Positions 18,301-28,112 of a stretch of DNA of 64,000 nt are shown in pieces. The stretch lies in contig OZ241842.1 of the NCBI GenBank assembly GCA_965202675.1, forward strand, positions 930,001 through 994,000, given 5' to 3'. Source of the DNA: CATQHD01 sp965202675. GTDB lineage: Bacteria > Actinomycetota > Acidimicrobiia > Spongiisociales > Spongiisociaceae. Under the pieces are notes generated by a model, which saw nothing but the letters and a program-made list of their open reading frames with translations, ran no database searches and was not told the DNA's origin. A program made the translations under genes and the position numbers. Every line of letters starts with the position of its first letter. Position 1 is the first letter of the stretch.

Positions 18301-18658
18301 TGCCGACCCCGGCGGCGGAACCCGGAACCTGCGGCTGCTGAGCCTATGCATCCCCCAGCTTCCGAAGTTCGCCTGCCGGGTCAAGGCGTCCATCACATCC
18401 GAATACCACGGGCTGGCAGGCGGGCTGAAAGTAGACCTGTCGGGCGGCGCCCGCGAATACCAGCAGATCGAGTCCGCCCTGCTCGGCCTGGCCGATGCGG
18501 GCAACAAGACCGCGGGCCACCTGAGCGTCAAGCTGACCCCGGCCGCCCCGATCAGGCACGGCGGCGGCCGATGGACGCAGCTGCACCAGGTCGTCAGGGC
18601 CAACAATCCGGGCCGGATCAGCATCACCGCCCAGCTGGCCCGGCCCGACGGCGGGTGA
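15394..18658 (+). CDS. DUF499 ATPase of an Hma-like defence system, split by poly-C frameshift
   Basis: Large P-loop ATPase. The N-terminal part (15394-15627) reads PRADVLTGGLTDKHFAAQLDQV..., as in DUF499 proteins, then hits a run of 12 C at 15609-15620 and stops. One frame over, the protein continues DSLDTSNAEYAVYRYETSFGGGKTHG with the P-loop, then VVIIDELAQYLRR as Walker B, to 18658. With 11 or 14 C the gene would be one ORF of about 1,088 codons, the usual size. Either slippage-based switching or a homopolymer sequencing error is possible. It heads the four-gene defence operon. Confidence 0.85.
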
Positions 18659-18667
18659 GGCCGGCCG

Positions 18668-19099
18668 GTGGCTGTTCCCCGAATGTCCGAGCGGCGGTTC
18701 GTGATGCGGCTCCACCCCACCCCCGCCGCCGACGACTGGGGGTTCTCGCTGAGCGAAGAAATCGGAGCGGAGTCGACCACCGTGGCGGCGTTGCCCGCGC
18801 ACCGGGCCCGGCGGCACCGCCGGGCGGTGATCGAAGCGGTAACGGCGGACGGTTACCCGGCGAGCGCGGTCAGCCCGCGCCGGCGGCGGCCCTTCAACCT
18901 GACCCAGGAGCCGGGAGTCCGCCTGGCCCTAGCGGTGCGGGCAGCGGCACCCGTCCGCAAGGTAGACCGCCGAATGGCCATCACCGAACGGCTGAGGACC
19001 ATGGGCGATGAAGAGGCCCTCTACTGGTATGCCCAGGTGAGCGGCACCGGCGGAGGACGCGCCCTCCGAGCCCTGCGGCTGTTGCTGGCCACGGAATGA
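18668..19099 (+). CDS. Small conserved protein of the Hma-like operon
   Basis: A 143-residue protein from the GTG at 18668 (or 138 from the ATG at 18683). No catalytic motif is visible. The C-terminal EEALYWYAQVSGTGGGRALRALRLLLA looks like a conserved family end. Small DUF3780- or DUF7680-type genes are known next to DUF499 and DUF1156 genes, and this may be one of them, but I cannot assign it firmly. It lies 9 nt after the ATPase and overlaps the methylase start as ATGA. Confidence 0.7.
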   Translation: MAVPRMSERRFVMRLHPTPAADDWGFSLSEEIGAESTTVAALPAHRARRHRRAVIEAVTADGYPASAVSPRRRRPFNLTQEPGVRLALAVRAAAPVRKVDRRMAITERLRTMGDEEALYWYAQVSGTGGGRALRALRLLLATE

Positions 19100-22062
19100 G
19101 CCAGCCGGACCCCGCCCAAGCGGATCCTGTTACCCGCCCGCGGCTGTTCATCGAGGAGAGTTTCCCCGTAAGGGAATTGGGCATCGAGTCGGTGCGTGAG
19201 AGCGCACCGATACCCGGACAGTTTCCCAAACTCAAGACCCTGCACGTTTGGTGGGCAAGACGACCGTTGGTAGCCAGCGCCGGTGCCATCCTAGGTAGCC
19301 TGCTCCCGGCCTGGACCGAGGAGCTGGCAGAACGATTCGCGGACTATCCCGAACTCGCTACTGCTAAAGATTATCGCGAATGGTTTCTATGTATGTGTGG
19401 CATCTGGGGCGACCCAATCGCGGCCCGAGAGCTTGTCCTAATTGCGAAAGCAACGGGGATACGTAACGCCAAAAATCCATACACGTACAAACAGGCCTTC
19501 AAGAACATTCCGACTGCAGGCAACCTAGGTATTTTGCACGAATTATTAGAGGATACATGGGGGCAAATACCCTTCGTTTCCGACCCGACTGCAGGTGGGG
19601 GTTCGATTCCTTTCGAGGCCTTGCGCTACGGGTTGGCTGCTCATGCAAACGACCTTAACCCGGTCGCTGTCAGTGTGCTACGGGCTGGGGTCGAATTGCC
19701 TGCCCGCTATGGAATGGGCCTCAACGCCGACCTAGAAACCTGGGGGCGTCTGTTAGTAGATCGGCTTAACAACCGTCTAGGCCCATTCTTCCAACCTCAT
19801 GACGATCAAACTGGTAAAGCCGCCACCTTTATCTTCGCCCGGACAGTAGCCTGCCCGCGCACCGGCAAAACGGTACCTCTGGTGGGAGACTGGTCGTTGC
19901 GCCGGGTCAGGAATCCAGCGGCGGTGCGGCTCATCACCCACCGCGACGGCATCGAGCTCGACGAACCCGAGTACCAGATCGTCGAGGGCCTAGACATCGA
20001 CTTTCATCCTAAGGACACGGCCACTTATTCACGCGGCAAGGGCATCTCACCCTGGGATGGACTGGTGATCGACGGCAACTACATACGGGCCGAAGCCCAG
20101 GCCGGACGCATGGGTGAAGTCCTCTACGCAGTGGCCGTCCGCACCCCCAAGGGCCGCGGCTTCCGGGCCCCCACCGAGACCGACCGGGCCGCCTTGGCCG
20201 CCGCCGAAGCAGAGCTGAAACGGTTATTGCCTCAATGGGAACAGGAAGATGTGCTACCGACCGAGGCGGTACCCCATGGCACCAAAACAAAAGACTTGCT
20301 CAACTACGGGATGACGCGCTGGCGAGATCTGTTCACCCCGCGGCAGCTACTGTTGCACGGTTGCTTCGTGGAAGAATACCACAAGCTGATCCACGAAGTC
20401 CGAGCCGCCATTCCCGAACGCGACCGGGCTGACGCGGTGCTCGCACTGCTAGCGATGGTGCAAGGCAAGGCGGTCAGCTATAACTCGCGCCAGGCCGGGT
20501 GGCATGTCAACCGTGGTCAATCGGCCCCCACCTTTGCCATGCATGCCTTCCCGTTCATGAAAACCTTCGCCGAGTTTGAGGGCGGTCGAGAGCTATATCC
20601 ATGGTGTCTCCGACAGTTACTCGACGCCTACTCCGGTATTGCCGATCTGTTACCGGGTACCGCCGACCTGCCTGGCCCCGAAAGCCCAGTCCTCAGCGGC
20701 GAACCCCGAATCGAGGTAACCAAGGGCAACGCCGGATACATGCCCGACATCCCTGCCCGGAGCTTTGAGCTGGTGTGCATAGACCCGCCCTACTACGATA
20801 ACGTGATGTACGCAGAGCTGTCCGACTACTTCTACGTGTGGAAAAAACGCACCATCGGCAAGCTCTGGTCCGAGTTCTTCGACGACGAGCTGACCAACAA
20901 ACACGACGAGGCGGTCAAAAATAAGACTCGCTTCGCCGCTATGGGACGACGGGCGAACGAGCTTGCAAGCAGCGACTACCAGTTCAAGATGCAGGCCATC
21001 TTCGACGAGTGCCACCGCATCGTGCGCGACGAGGGCGCAATGTGCGTGATGTTCACACACAAGGCGACTGACGCCTGGAACGGTCTGGGGGCATCGTTGC
21101 TGGATGCCGGATTCACAATCGAGGCATCCTGGCCCATGAGCACCGAGTCGCCAGCTTCGTTGCACCAGGCCAAGAAGAACGCGGTCAAATCGACCATCTT
21201 CCTGGTGTGCCGCAAGCGGCCGGACCGGCCCGACGAGGGCGAGCGTATCTACCTTTCCGAAATCGAGGCGGAAGTCCGCGCCGCAACGGGAGAGGCCCTG
21301 CTCCGCGCCGCCGAGCAGGGTTTGAGTGGGGTAGACCTGCTGCTGTCGACCTACGGCCCAGCCCTTTCGGTGCTGTCGCGCCATTGGCCGGTCTACTCCG
21401 CCGAGACCGACGACGAAGGCCGTTCCCGACGGCTACACCCCGAAGAGGCCCTCGACATCGCCCGGGCCGAAGTTACCCGCCGCCAGCGCATCCGCCTGGT
21501 AGGGCGCGAAGTAGAATTCGACCCGTTTACAGACTTCGCGATCGCCGCCTGGGATACCTTCCGTACCCGGCAGTTTCCCTTCGACGACGCCCGCCGTCTA
21601 GCCCTGGCCGCGGGCGGACTTGATCTGTCCGAGCTGAAACGAGCCAAGCTCGTCAGGGCCAAAGCGGGCAATGTCACCATGCTCGAACCCCGCGAGCGGC
21701 TGCGCCGCGACGGAGACGAAGACCTGTCCGGCGTCAACCGAAGCCGTTCCGCCTTTGCGGTCGCGGTCGACGCGGTGCACACCGCCCTATACATCACCGA
21801 CCTCGACGGCCTCGGGGCGGCCAAGCACTGGCTCGACCAGCGCGGCCTGACCAACAACTCGCGCTTTACGGCCTGCTTGCAGGCGCTGGTAAGGGCGATC
21901 CCCCGCACCAAGACAAGGGGCGAGTGGAACCTGCCCGAGGCCGAGCTACTCGACGACCTGGTTACCACCTACTTCCCCGACATCGAGGTCCCACCCGACC
22001 CGGGCGAGGACCCCGAGCAGCTAACCCTTGACAACTCGAACGACGATCCATCCGATGGCTGA
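19096..22062 (+). CDS. DUF1156 adenine-type DNA methyltransferase
   Basis: A 988-residue protein starting with the DUF1156 signature PRLFIEESFPVRELGIESVRES and KTLHVWWARRPL. The SAM-binding motif DPTAGGGSIPFEA lies near residue 162, and the catalytic DPPY (IDPPYYDNVMYAELSDYFYVW) near residue 562, which marks an amino-methyltransferase. It probably modifies host DNA to protect it from the linked helicase/ATPase system. It overlaps genes on both sides (4 and 8 nt). Confidence 0.9.
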   Translation: MSQPDPAQADPVTRPRLFIEESFPVRELGIESVRESAPIPGQFPKLKTLHVWWARRPLVASAGAILGSLLPAWTEELAERFADYPELATAKDYREWFLCMCGIWGDPIAARELVLIAKATGIRNAKNPYTYKQAFKNIPTAGNLGILHELLEDTWGQIPFVSDPTAGGGSIPFEALRYGLAAHANDLNPVAVSVLRAGVELPARYGMGLNADLETWGRLLVDRLNNRLGPFFQPHDDQTGKAATFIFARTVACPRTGKTVPLVGDWSLRRVRNPAAVRLITHRDGIELDEPEYQIVEGLDIDFHPKDTATYSRGKGISPWDGLVIDGNYIRAEAQAGRMGEVLYAVAVRTPKGRGFRAPTETDRAALAAAEAELKRLLPQWEQEDVLPTEAVPHGTKTKDLLNYGMTRWRDLFTPRQLLLHGCFVEEYHKLIHEVRAAIPERDRADAVLALLAMVQGKAVSYNSRQAGWHVNRGQSAPTFAMHAFPFMKTFAEFEGGRELYPWCLRQLLDAYSGIADLLPGTADLPGPESPVLSGEPRIEVTKGNAGYMPDIPARSFELVCIDPPYYDNVMYAELSDYFYVWKKRTIGKLWSEFFDDELTNKHDEAVKNKTRFAAMGRRANELASSDYQFKMQAIFDECHRIVRDEGAMCVMFTHKATDAWNGLGASLLDAGFTIEASWPMSTESPASLHQAKKNAVKSTIFLVCRKRPDRPDEGERIYLSEIEAEVRAATGEALLRAAEQGLSGVDLLLSTYGPALSVLSRHWPVYSAETDDEGRSRRLHPEEALDIARAEVTRRQRIRLVGREVEFDPFTDFAIAAWDTFRTRQFPFDDARRLALAAGGLDLSELKRAKLVRAKAGNVTMLEPRERLRRDGDEDLSGVNRSRSAFAVAVDAVHTALYITDLDGLGAAKHWLDQRGLTNNSRFTACLQALVRAIPRTKTRGEWNLPEAELLDDLVTTYFPDIEVPPDPGEDPEQLTLDNSNDDPSDG

Positions 22063-25000
22063 GCGCCCGCCGGGGTGCTTCCAGGGCCTCGACCTCGCTA
22101 CCCGCTACTCGGCGGGCGCCAGGGACATGCTGGCCGATTTCTACGTCCCGGTGCTGTCGAGGGCGGTGCGCTACGACCGGGCGGCGGGCTACTTCGCCTC
22201 GTCGTCGTTCTACGCGGCGGCGGCCGGGATGGCCCGGTTCATCGACAACGCAGGCGAGATACGGCTCCTGGTCGGCGCGCAGCTCACCGAGGACGACCAC
22301 AAGGCCCTGCTCGGCAATGTTCCGCTGGACCACATCCTGGCCGAACGCCTGCGGCGGGAAGGGCCGACCGTCGACGACGTGGCCCGGCGGCGCCTGCAGG
22401 TCATCGCCTGGCTGGTGAGAGAAGGGCGGCTGACCATCCGGGTCGGACTGCCCTGCGACGACTTCACCGGGGCGCCGATCCCCGACCCCGACGATCCGCG
22501 GCAACACAAGTACTTCCACATCAAATGGGGCGTGCTCGAAGACGCCGCCGGCGACCGGCTGGCCTTCGACGGCAGCATCAACGAATCGGCGTCGGGTTGG
22601 CAGAGCAACTACGAGTCCTTCAGCGTCTACCAGTCGTGGAGCCGACAGGCCTGGCGGCAATACGGCCGGCCGATCGTCAACGAGTTCGAACGGCTCTGGC
22701 GCGGCGGCGAGGTGCACGGCTGGCGCAGCCTGGCCCTGCCCGAGGTGGAACAGCGCCTGATGGACCTTCTGCCCGCCGAGCCCGGCTGGGCGCCGCCGGC
22801 CCGGGACCCGCTCGAACCCGAGCTGAGCGAGGCCGACCGGGCGGCGATCGCGGAGATCCGGGCCGCCCCCCGCCGCGGCGCCGGCGTGGGAATGATGTCG
22901 AGCGGCATCGAACCCTGGCCCCACCAGCTGGCCATCGCCCGGCGCATCTGCGAGAACCGGCCCCGCAGCTACCTGCTGGCCGACGAGGTGGGACTGGGCA
23001 AGACCATCGAGGCGGGGCTGGTGCTGCGGGAGCTGTGGCTCGGCGGTCAGGTGGAAACGGCGTTGATCCTGGCCCCGGCGTCGATTCTGATCCAGTGGCA
23101 GGAGGAGCTGGCCGAGAAGTTCCTGCTTGAGGTCCCCCGCCTGGACGGGCGCAGGCTGCGTTTCCCCGGCGGGGCGGAGCGGCGTCTGGAGCGCGGCGAG
23201 AACCGTTGGCGGGCGGCGCCGGTGCTGCTGTCGTCTTCGCATCTGGCCCGGATGCGCTCCAACCGCGCCGAGCTGCTCGACGGGCCCGGCTGGGACCTGG
23301 TGTTCGTCGACGAGGCCCACCACGCCCGGCGGCGGGGGTCGAGGCCCTCCGACTCCCCCAACCAGATGCTGGCAACCCTGAAGGCGCTGGCCGAGGAGAA
23401 CCTGTTCGGGTCGCTGCTGCTGGCGTCGGCCACCCCCATGCAGCTCCACACGCACGACCTCTGGGACCTGCTGGCGCTGTTCGGCCTGCCGGACGGCTGG
23501 AACCGCAGCGCCGACGCCATGGAGCGCTACTACCGCGCCCTCCAGGAGCCGTTCGGCGACCGCGACTGGGTCCATCTGCAGAAGATGATGGCCGGTTACC
23601 TGGAGGAAGCGGCGCCCGACCCCTATGTCGTGGAGATGATCGAAGAAGCGGCGGGCTTGGTGGGGGCGGCCCGCATCCGCGGGTTCCATGAGAACCCCGG
23701 GTTCCGCTCGGGCGGTGTCGAAGAGGAGGCGAGGCCGTCCTGGGACGACTGGCTGCGGGCCAACACGCCGGTGCGCGCCCGGGTGTTCCGCACCACCCGG
23801 GCGACCCTGCGCCGCTACAAGCAGACCGGGGTGCTGGACCCCGATACGGTCATCCCGGAGCGGCGCATCGACGACCGGTTCTACAGCCTGGGCGGGGCCA
23901 AACCCCTCTACGACCGCATCGAGCGCTACATCCTGCGCTACTACGACGCCTACCTGTCCGCCGGGGGCAGGAGCGCGCCGCTCGGCTTCATCATGACCGT
24001 ATACAGGCGGCGGCTGACCTCGAGCTTCTACGCCATCCGCAAATCCCTGGAGCGGCGGCGCGAGGTGCTGGCCCGCCGGGGTTCGCTGCCCGGCCTGCTC
24101 GACGAAGACGACCGGTTTGCCGCTGAGGGCGCCGAGGGCCTCGACGACCTAGCGGGGCTCGACAACCTGGAGGCCGGCGACCTCGCCCTGGCGGGCGGGG
24201 ACCTGCGGGCGGAGCTGGCCGAGCTGGACGACTTCATCGGCGAGCTGGGGAACCTGCCGCCCGACGAACCCAAGATGGAAGGACTGTACGACCTGCTCGA
24301 CCACAACTTCGGTTCGGGCGCGCACGACACGGCGGTGATCTTCACCCAGTACCGCGACACCCTCGAATACATCCGCCGGCAGCTGCTCAATATCTACCGG
24401 GGCGGGCTGGCCTGCTACTACGGCGGCCGGGGGGAATGCTGGGACGAAGCGTCCGGATCATGGGAGCGGGTCGGCAAGGAAACCATCAAGGAGCGGTTCC
24501 GGCGGGGCGAGGTGAAGATACTGCTGGGCACCGACTCCATGTCGGAGGGCCTCAACCTGCAGACCTGCGGCTGGCTGATCAACTTCGACCTGCCCTGGAA
24601 CTTCACCAGGGTGGAGCAGCGCATCGGTCGGGTGGACCGCATCGGCGGCCAACCGGAGGTGCAGGTCAGCAACTTCTTCTACAAAGGCACCGTGGAGGAG
24701 GACATCTACCGCCGCATCCGCGACAGCCACGACTGGTTCTCCAACGTAATCGGCAACGCCGCCCCGGTGCTGGCCGCCGCCGAGAGCCTGATATCCGACG
24801 CCGCCATGAGGCGCAGCACCACCGAGCAGGCCGCCGTCGAGATCAAAGACCTGATCGCCCGCCTCGACCGGGCAGCCGTCCGCCTCGAAGACCTCGACTC
24901 CGTACCCCGCTTCGACACCGACCTACAACCCCCCATGACCCTCCCCGACCTCCGCCGCCGCCTCCTCTCGATAGCAGCCGTCCAAGACCTCCTAACCCCA

Positions 25001-25162
25001 CCCGACGGCCCCGCCCCCAAAGACATATGGCGCCTAACCCTGAACGGAACCGACCACCACATAACCTTCACCCCCACCCTCTACGAACAAACCCCCCGCC
25101 TCAACCTCCTCACCTGGGGCAGCCCCCTCCTCACCCGCCTCCTAACCCACCTCGACCCCTGA
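22055..25162 (+). CDS. PLD-domain SNF2-type helicase of the Hma-like system
   Basis: A 1,035-residue protein from the ATG at 22055, which overlaps the methylase stop. The N-terminal phospholipase-D-like domain has HIKWG near residue 155 and FDGSINES after it, the HxK...GS-N pattern. The helicase core has DEVGLGKTIEAG near residue 310, VDEAHH near 417 and LLGTDSMSEGLNLQ...EQRIGRVDRIGG near 820-860. The PLD domain could be a nuclease. Codon use near the end (after 24900) shifts to C-rich third positions. Confidence 0.9.
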   Translation: MAERPPGCFQGLDLATRYSAGARDMLADFYVPVLSRAVRYDRAAGYFASSSFYAAAAGMARFIDNAGEIRLLVGAQLTEDDHKALLGNVPLDHILAERLRREGPTVDDVARRRLQVIAWLVREGRLTIRVGLPCDDFTGAPIPDPDDPRQHKYFHIKWGVLEDAAGDRLAFDGSINESASGWQSNYESFSVYQSWSRQAWRQYGRPIVNEFERLWRGGEVHGWRSLALPEVEQRLMDLLPAEPGWAPPARDPLEPELSEADRAAIAEIRAAPRRGAGVGMMSSGIEPWPHQLAIARRICENRPRSYLLADEVGLGKTIEAGLVLRELWLGGQVETALILAPASILIQWQEELAEKFLLEVPRLDGRRLRFPGGAERRLERGENRWRAAPVLLSSSHLARMRSNRAELLDGPGWDLVFVDEAHHARRRGSRPSDSPNQMLATLKALAEENLFGSLLLASATPMQLHTHDLWDLLALFGLPDGWNRSADAMERYYRALQEPFGDRDWVHLQKMMAGYLEEAAPDPYVVEMIEEAAGLVGAARIRGFHENPGFRSGGVEEEARPSWDDWLRANTPVRARVFRTTRATLRRYKQTGVLDPDTVIPERRIDDRFYSLGGAKPLYDRIERYILRYYDAYLSAGGRSAPLGFIMTVYRRRLTSSFYAIRKSLERRREVLARRGSLPGLLDEDDRFAAEGAEGLDDLAGLDNLEAGDLALAGGDLRAELAELDDFIGELGNLPPDEPKMEGLYDLLDHNFGSGAHDTAVIFTQYRDTLEYIRRQLLNIYRGGLACYYGGRGECWDEASGSWERVGKETIKERFRRGEVKILLGTDSMSEGLNLQTCGWLINFDLPWNFTRVEQRIGRVDRIGGQPEVQVSNFFYKGTVEEDIYRRIRDSHDWFSNVIGNAAPVLAAAESLISDAAMRRSTTEQAAVEIKDLIARLDRAAVRLEDLDSVPRFDTDLQPPMTLPDLRRRLLSIAAVQDLLTPPDGPAPKDIWRLTLNGTDHHITFTPTLYEQTPRLNLLTWGSPLLTRLLTHLDP

Positions 25163-25417
25163 CCCCCCGATTTACCGGCGCGCCTGCGCAGCCCCTTCAA
25201 ATCCAGATCGGGCGGGCAGATCCGGCGACGCGTGGACAACCGCGCCGGACCCGTGTTAGCATAGAAAGATGACCGCCATCACTGACACCGCGGAAGCATC
25301 TACCGGCCTTGCCGTACCGGATCAAGGCTACGAAGGCCCGCCCCTAGAAGAAATCAAGAGCGTTCTACCGTTCAAGGTAGCAAAGCTAACCGTCTTATAG
25401 AAGAGAAAGGAAAATGA
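25163..25417. other. Short gap with one small ORF
   Basis: Between the helicase and the protease gene. The only open frame I can support is the 43-codon ORF at 25269. A good ribosome site for the next gene lies at its right end (gagaaagg, 25403-25410). Base composition changes here from GC-rich to AT-rich. Confidence 0.5.
25269..25400 (+). CDS. Hypothetical 43-residue ORF
   Basis: Reads MTAITDTAEASTGLAVPDQG and ends KSVLPFKVAKLTVL. It starts at an ATG preceded by atagaaag. No family is recognised. It may be the surviving N-terminus of a larger gene cut when the AT-rich protease gene arrived, since composition changes right after it. Low certainty. Confidence 0.3.
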   Translation: MTAITDTAEASTGLAVPDQGYEGPPLEEIKSVLPFKVAKLTVL

Positions 25418-26122
25418 ATGGCCATAACCACCAATGTAATCACACGCACTTTCCGAATTAAATATGGAGTACAAACTGGAACTTGCTTTACCATTGATAT
25501 TGATGAACGTCAATATATTGTAACGGCTAAACATATCGTAGCAGATATAAACCCCAACGACAATATTCAAATTCTACATGAAGGTAAATGGAAGGAATTG
25601 ACAACAAACATTGTTTGGATACCTAACTCAGATGAAGATATTGCGATTCTAGCTCCTGAAATTCGAATCTCACCTCCCTTTTTATTAATTCCTAGCATGG
25701 AAAGGATGTATTTGGGTCAAGATTTGTATTTTTGTGGGTTTCCTTTCGGGTTGAACACTGAAGTCGGGACACTAAATCGTGATTTTCCTGTCCCTTTCAT
25801 TAAGAAAGGAATCGTTTCAGCTGTTGAAACTAGAGAGAACTGTTCAGCCCGAATCTACATTGACGGCCATAATAATCCCGGATTTTCTGGAGGCCCTGTT
25901 ATTTTTACTGATCCGAAAACGAATGAACTCAAAGTCGCAGGAGTTATTAGTGGCTACTACCCAAATTATGAACCAGTTCTTAAAAACAATAATCGCACCG
26001 AATTAATGAGCATACAAAACACTGGTATAGTGATCGCATATGCTCTGGGAAGAGCAGTAACCTACATTGAAGAACACCCTACGGGTGTACCTGCAAAACC
26101 TAGCCTAGAGGATAGCGGATAG
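25418..26122 (+). CDS. Trypsin-like serine protease
   Basis: A 234-residue protein with a full chymotrypsin-fold triad: H39 in VTAKHIV, D74 in SDEDIAIL and S157 in NPGFSGGPV. There is no signal peptide, so it should act in the cytoplasm. The gene is much more AT-rich than the helicase before it, indicating a separate origin. GAAAGG precedes the ATG by 7 nt. Such proteases occur in some defence loci as effectors, but that role is only inferred from position here. Confidence 0.85.
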   Translation: MAITTNVITRTFRIKYGVQTGTCFTIDIDERQYIVTAKHIVADINPNDNIQILHEGKWKELTTNIVWIPNSDEDIAILAPEIRISPPFLLIPSMERMYLGQDLYFCGFPFGLNTEVGTLNRDFPVPFIKKGIVSAVETRENCSARIYIDGHNNPGFSGGPVIFTDPKTNELKVAGVISGYYPNYEPVLKNNNRTELMSIQNTGIVIAYALGRAVTYIEEHPTGVPAKPSLEDSG

Positions 26123-26297
26123 GTATTAACCGTCTTATATACTCATGATGCACCACACAAAGGCGACTTTATTTAACCCGATATTCAGAAGCGGTTCCCT
26201 GAGGCACAGGGCGTAATATTCGTGTTTCACAAGGCACCCGGCTTGCCCGACTAGATTTCGGCAGACGGTATTCAGTAGTATGGTAAGGTGAGGCATC

Positions 26298-26561
26298 ATG
26301 ACAGCAACATCCCGACAAGTCTTGCCGTGGACGAAGCACGGTTCAGAAGACTGCCCCTACGAGGACGAGAACGCTTGCGTCGACGCGTGGACCGTAGCTC
26401 ATCGGGAGCAACTAGACCGATTCACTGAGAAAGTGCTCGCCGATCTGGCCGCCGAGTCGCCCGAAGATTATACGCTCAACAGCGAAGGACGAACGCCACG
26501 CCCGCCCGGTCTCCGGGCCGCGGGGTCGCGGCCGTTGAAGGCGGTACCGAGGGCTAACTGA
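26298..26561 (+). CDS. Hypothetical protein with a chimeric C-terminus
   Basis: An 87-residue ORF starting MTATSRQVLPWTKHGSEDCP. An AAGGTGAGG-like ribosome site lies upstream. The last ten or so codons lie in sequence derived from the coxM remnant (from about 26528), so the original gene was probably longer and was cut there. No domain recognised. Confidence 0.4.
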   Translation: MTATSRQVLPWTKHGSEDCPYEDENACVDAWTVAHREQLDRFTEKVLADLAAESPEDYTLNSEGRTPRPPGLRAAGSRPLKAVPRAN

Positions 26562-26843
26562 GCAGCGGTGGCGAGGGCGGCTTTTAACGGCCCGGGCGGT
26601 GTACACCTTGGCCAGGTGGGTCTTTGTACTCAACCGAGCCGTAGAGGTCCTCGAGCACCTTTATGCCGTCCACGGCGTGGGAGGCCGCGGCTGATACGGC
26701 GGTGTCGGAGCCGTCCGTGCCTACCAGGGCGGCGACCGCCGCATCGGCCCGCGGTCGGGCGGTTGCCCACTCCGGTTACGGCCGTGGCGGCGCTGATATA
26801 CCCGTTGGACCTGGTTATTGAGGCGGCTACCCCGGCCGCGGCA
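26528..26843 (-). pseudogene. Decayed copy of the coxM 3' end
   Basis: This stretch aligns with positions 31055-31367, the last roughly 95 codons of coxM and the sequence just past its stop. Shared words include acaccttggccaggtgggtc, gtccacggcgtgggaggccg and ctgatatacccgttggacct. Small indels break the frame. It lies in the same orientation as the intact gene and about 4.2 kb to its left, so the two copies flank the AT-rich cassette as direct repeats. Confidence 0.88.
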
Positions 26844-26984
26844 GGTGAGCCGCTTGGTACGGACCCTCCACCTCTAACACGCCGTTTCAAGGCTCATGCC
26901 AAGCCTCGATTCCACGATCAAGTACCGAAGATTATGCGAGGAGAGATCCTAGTGAGGCACATGACTGCCTACTATTCCTCAAAA
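26844..26984. other. Left end of AT-rich cassette
   Basis: Non-coding stretch between the coxM remnant and the methylase stop. Composition falls towards the AT-rich level of the cassette. No terminator hairpin or recognisable attachment site is visible to me. Confidence 0.4.
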
Positions 26985-28112
26985 CTATAAGGGGTACATA
27001 GTAGCCACGATTTCTCTTACAACGAGGTGAGAAATTCGATTGCGCCCGTTACCACCCATAGTACTGAACCTACTTGAAGGAACCGTATGCTCCCGTACTC
27101 GATACCATTGCTGAGCTAGATTGACCAGTTTTTCTCCGTTCATTCCATTAGAAGCTGTTCCAGAGGGAAAGGTGAGAACTACACGGCAACCGTTTTGGGA
27201 TAAAGTATAAAGTAGTTCCTTCATTACCTTCAGAGCTTGAGATTTAATACTGTAGGCTGAACTAGGTCTTTCCGAAATGGGAGGGTATCGCCCGACTCCT
27301 GACACAGATCCGCACTTACCCCGAGCTAATGTTTCTAGTACATGATAGAATCGACTGTAATGGACTGATGAATAAGGCGGATCAACAAACACGACGTCGT
27401 CTTCGTTAAGCGTACGAGCTAGTACGTTAGCGTCCGCCATATCCGCTGTACCTTTCTGCAGAGCATGTCGACTAGCAAGATCAGGAAGCTTATCCATGAT
27501 GTAAGAAATAGGGTCGATCCGCCAACTATCTGCTATATGTGGTAAAGCCGAACGAGTTGGCTGGAATGGCTGAGCTGTATGCCCGGGAGAAGCAGCACAA
27601 CGAGATGCGGCTAAGATAATCAGAGCCTGACAAAAACGCTTAAGCTGAGAACTATGCCGTGGCAAATTTTCAAGGAGCGAATCAAAAACCATAGCTTGCC
27701 GTGGTGAAAAATAATGACCGCCATATGCCGTCCAAATCAAACCACCAGTTTGAGAACTACACAACCCTCTTGCTTCTAACACAGTTTCTATTTTTTCAAC
27801 ATCCTCTACCGAAAGGGACTGGAAAAGGGGACTACGTGCAAGAGCAAGTTTGACTGGGTTTAGCCAGCCTTCTACAACACGAGACTGATCAAGAGGCCTA
27901 TCACGCTCAATTACAGCTCCAGCTAGAACAACAGCATAGCGCTGTAAATCAGCGGCCAAAACCGATAAGCCGCGCGCCTGTGCCACATACCAGGATACTC
28001 GCCCTGTTCCCGAAAATAAGTCTACGAACCTCTTCGCTGTGTCAGCCTCGGCTAGCACTATTTCACCCAGCCCATTCTCAAGCATTGCCAACTTGGACCC
28101 CATATACTTCAT
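26985..28112 (-). CDS. D12-class DNA adenine methyltransferase
   Basis: A 375-residue protein starting MKYMGSKLAMLENGLGEIV, as Dam-like D12 enzymes do. The SAM motif is FVDLFSGTGRVSWYVA near residue 28, and the catalytic motif is VFVDPPYSSVHYSRFYHVLE near residue 240. It should methylate adenine N6 in double-stranded DNA. It is the last gene of a three-gene unit and its ATG overlaps the previous stop by 4 nt. AT-rich unlike the flanking cox genes. Confidence 0.9.
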   Translation of the reverse strand: MKYMGSKLAMLENGLGEIVLAEADTAKRFVDLFSGTGRVSWYVAQARGLSVLAADLQRYAVVLAGAVIERDRPLDQSRVVEGWLNPVKLALARSPLFQSLSVEDVEKIETVLEARGLCSSQTGGLIWTAYGGHYFSPRQAMVFDSLLENLPRHSSQLKRFCQALIILAASRCAASPGHTAQPFQPTRSALPHIADSWRIDPISYIMDKLPDLASRHALQKGTADMADANVLARTLNEDDVVFVDPPYSSVHYSRFYHVLETLARGKCGSVSGVGRYPPISERPSSAYSIKSQALKVMKELLYTLSQNGCRVVLTFPSGTASNGMNGEKLVNLAQQWYRVREHTVPSSRFSTMGGNGRNRISHLVVREIVATMYPL

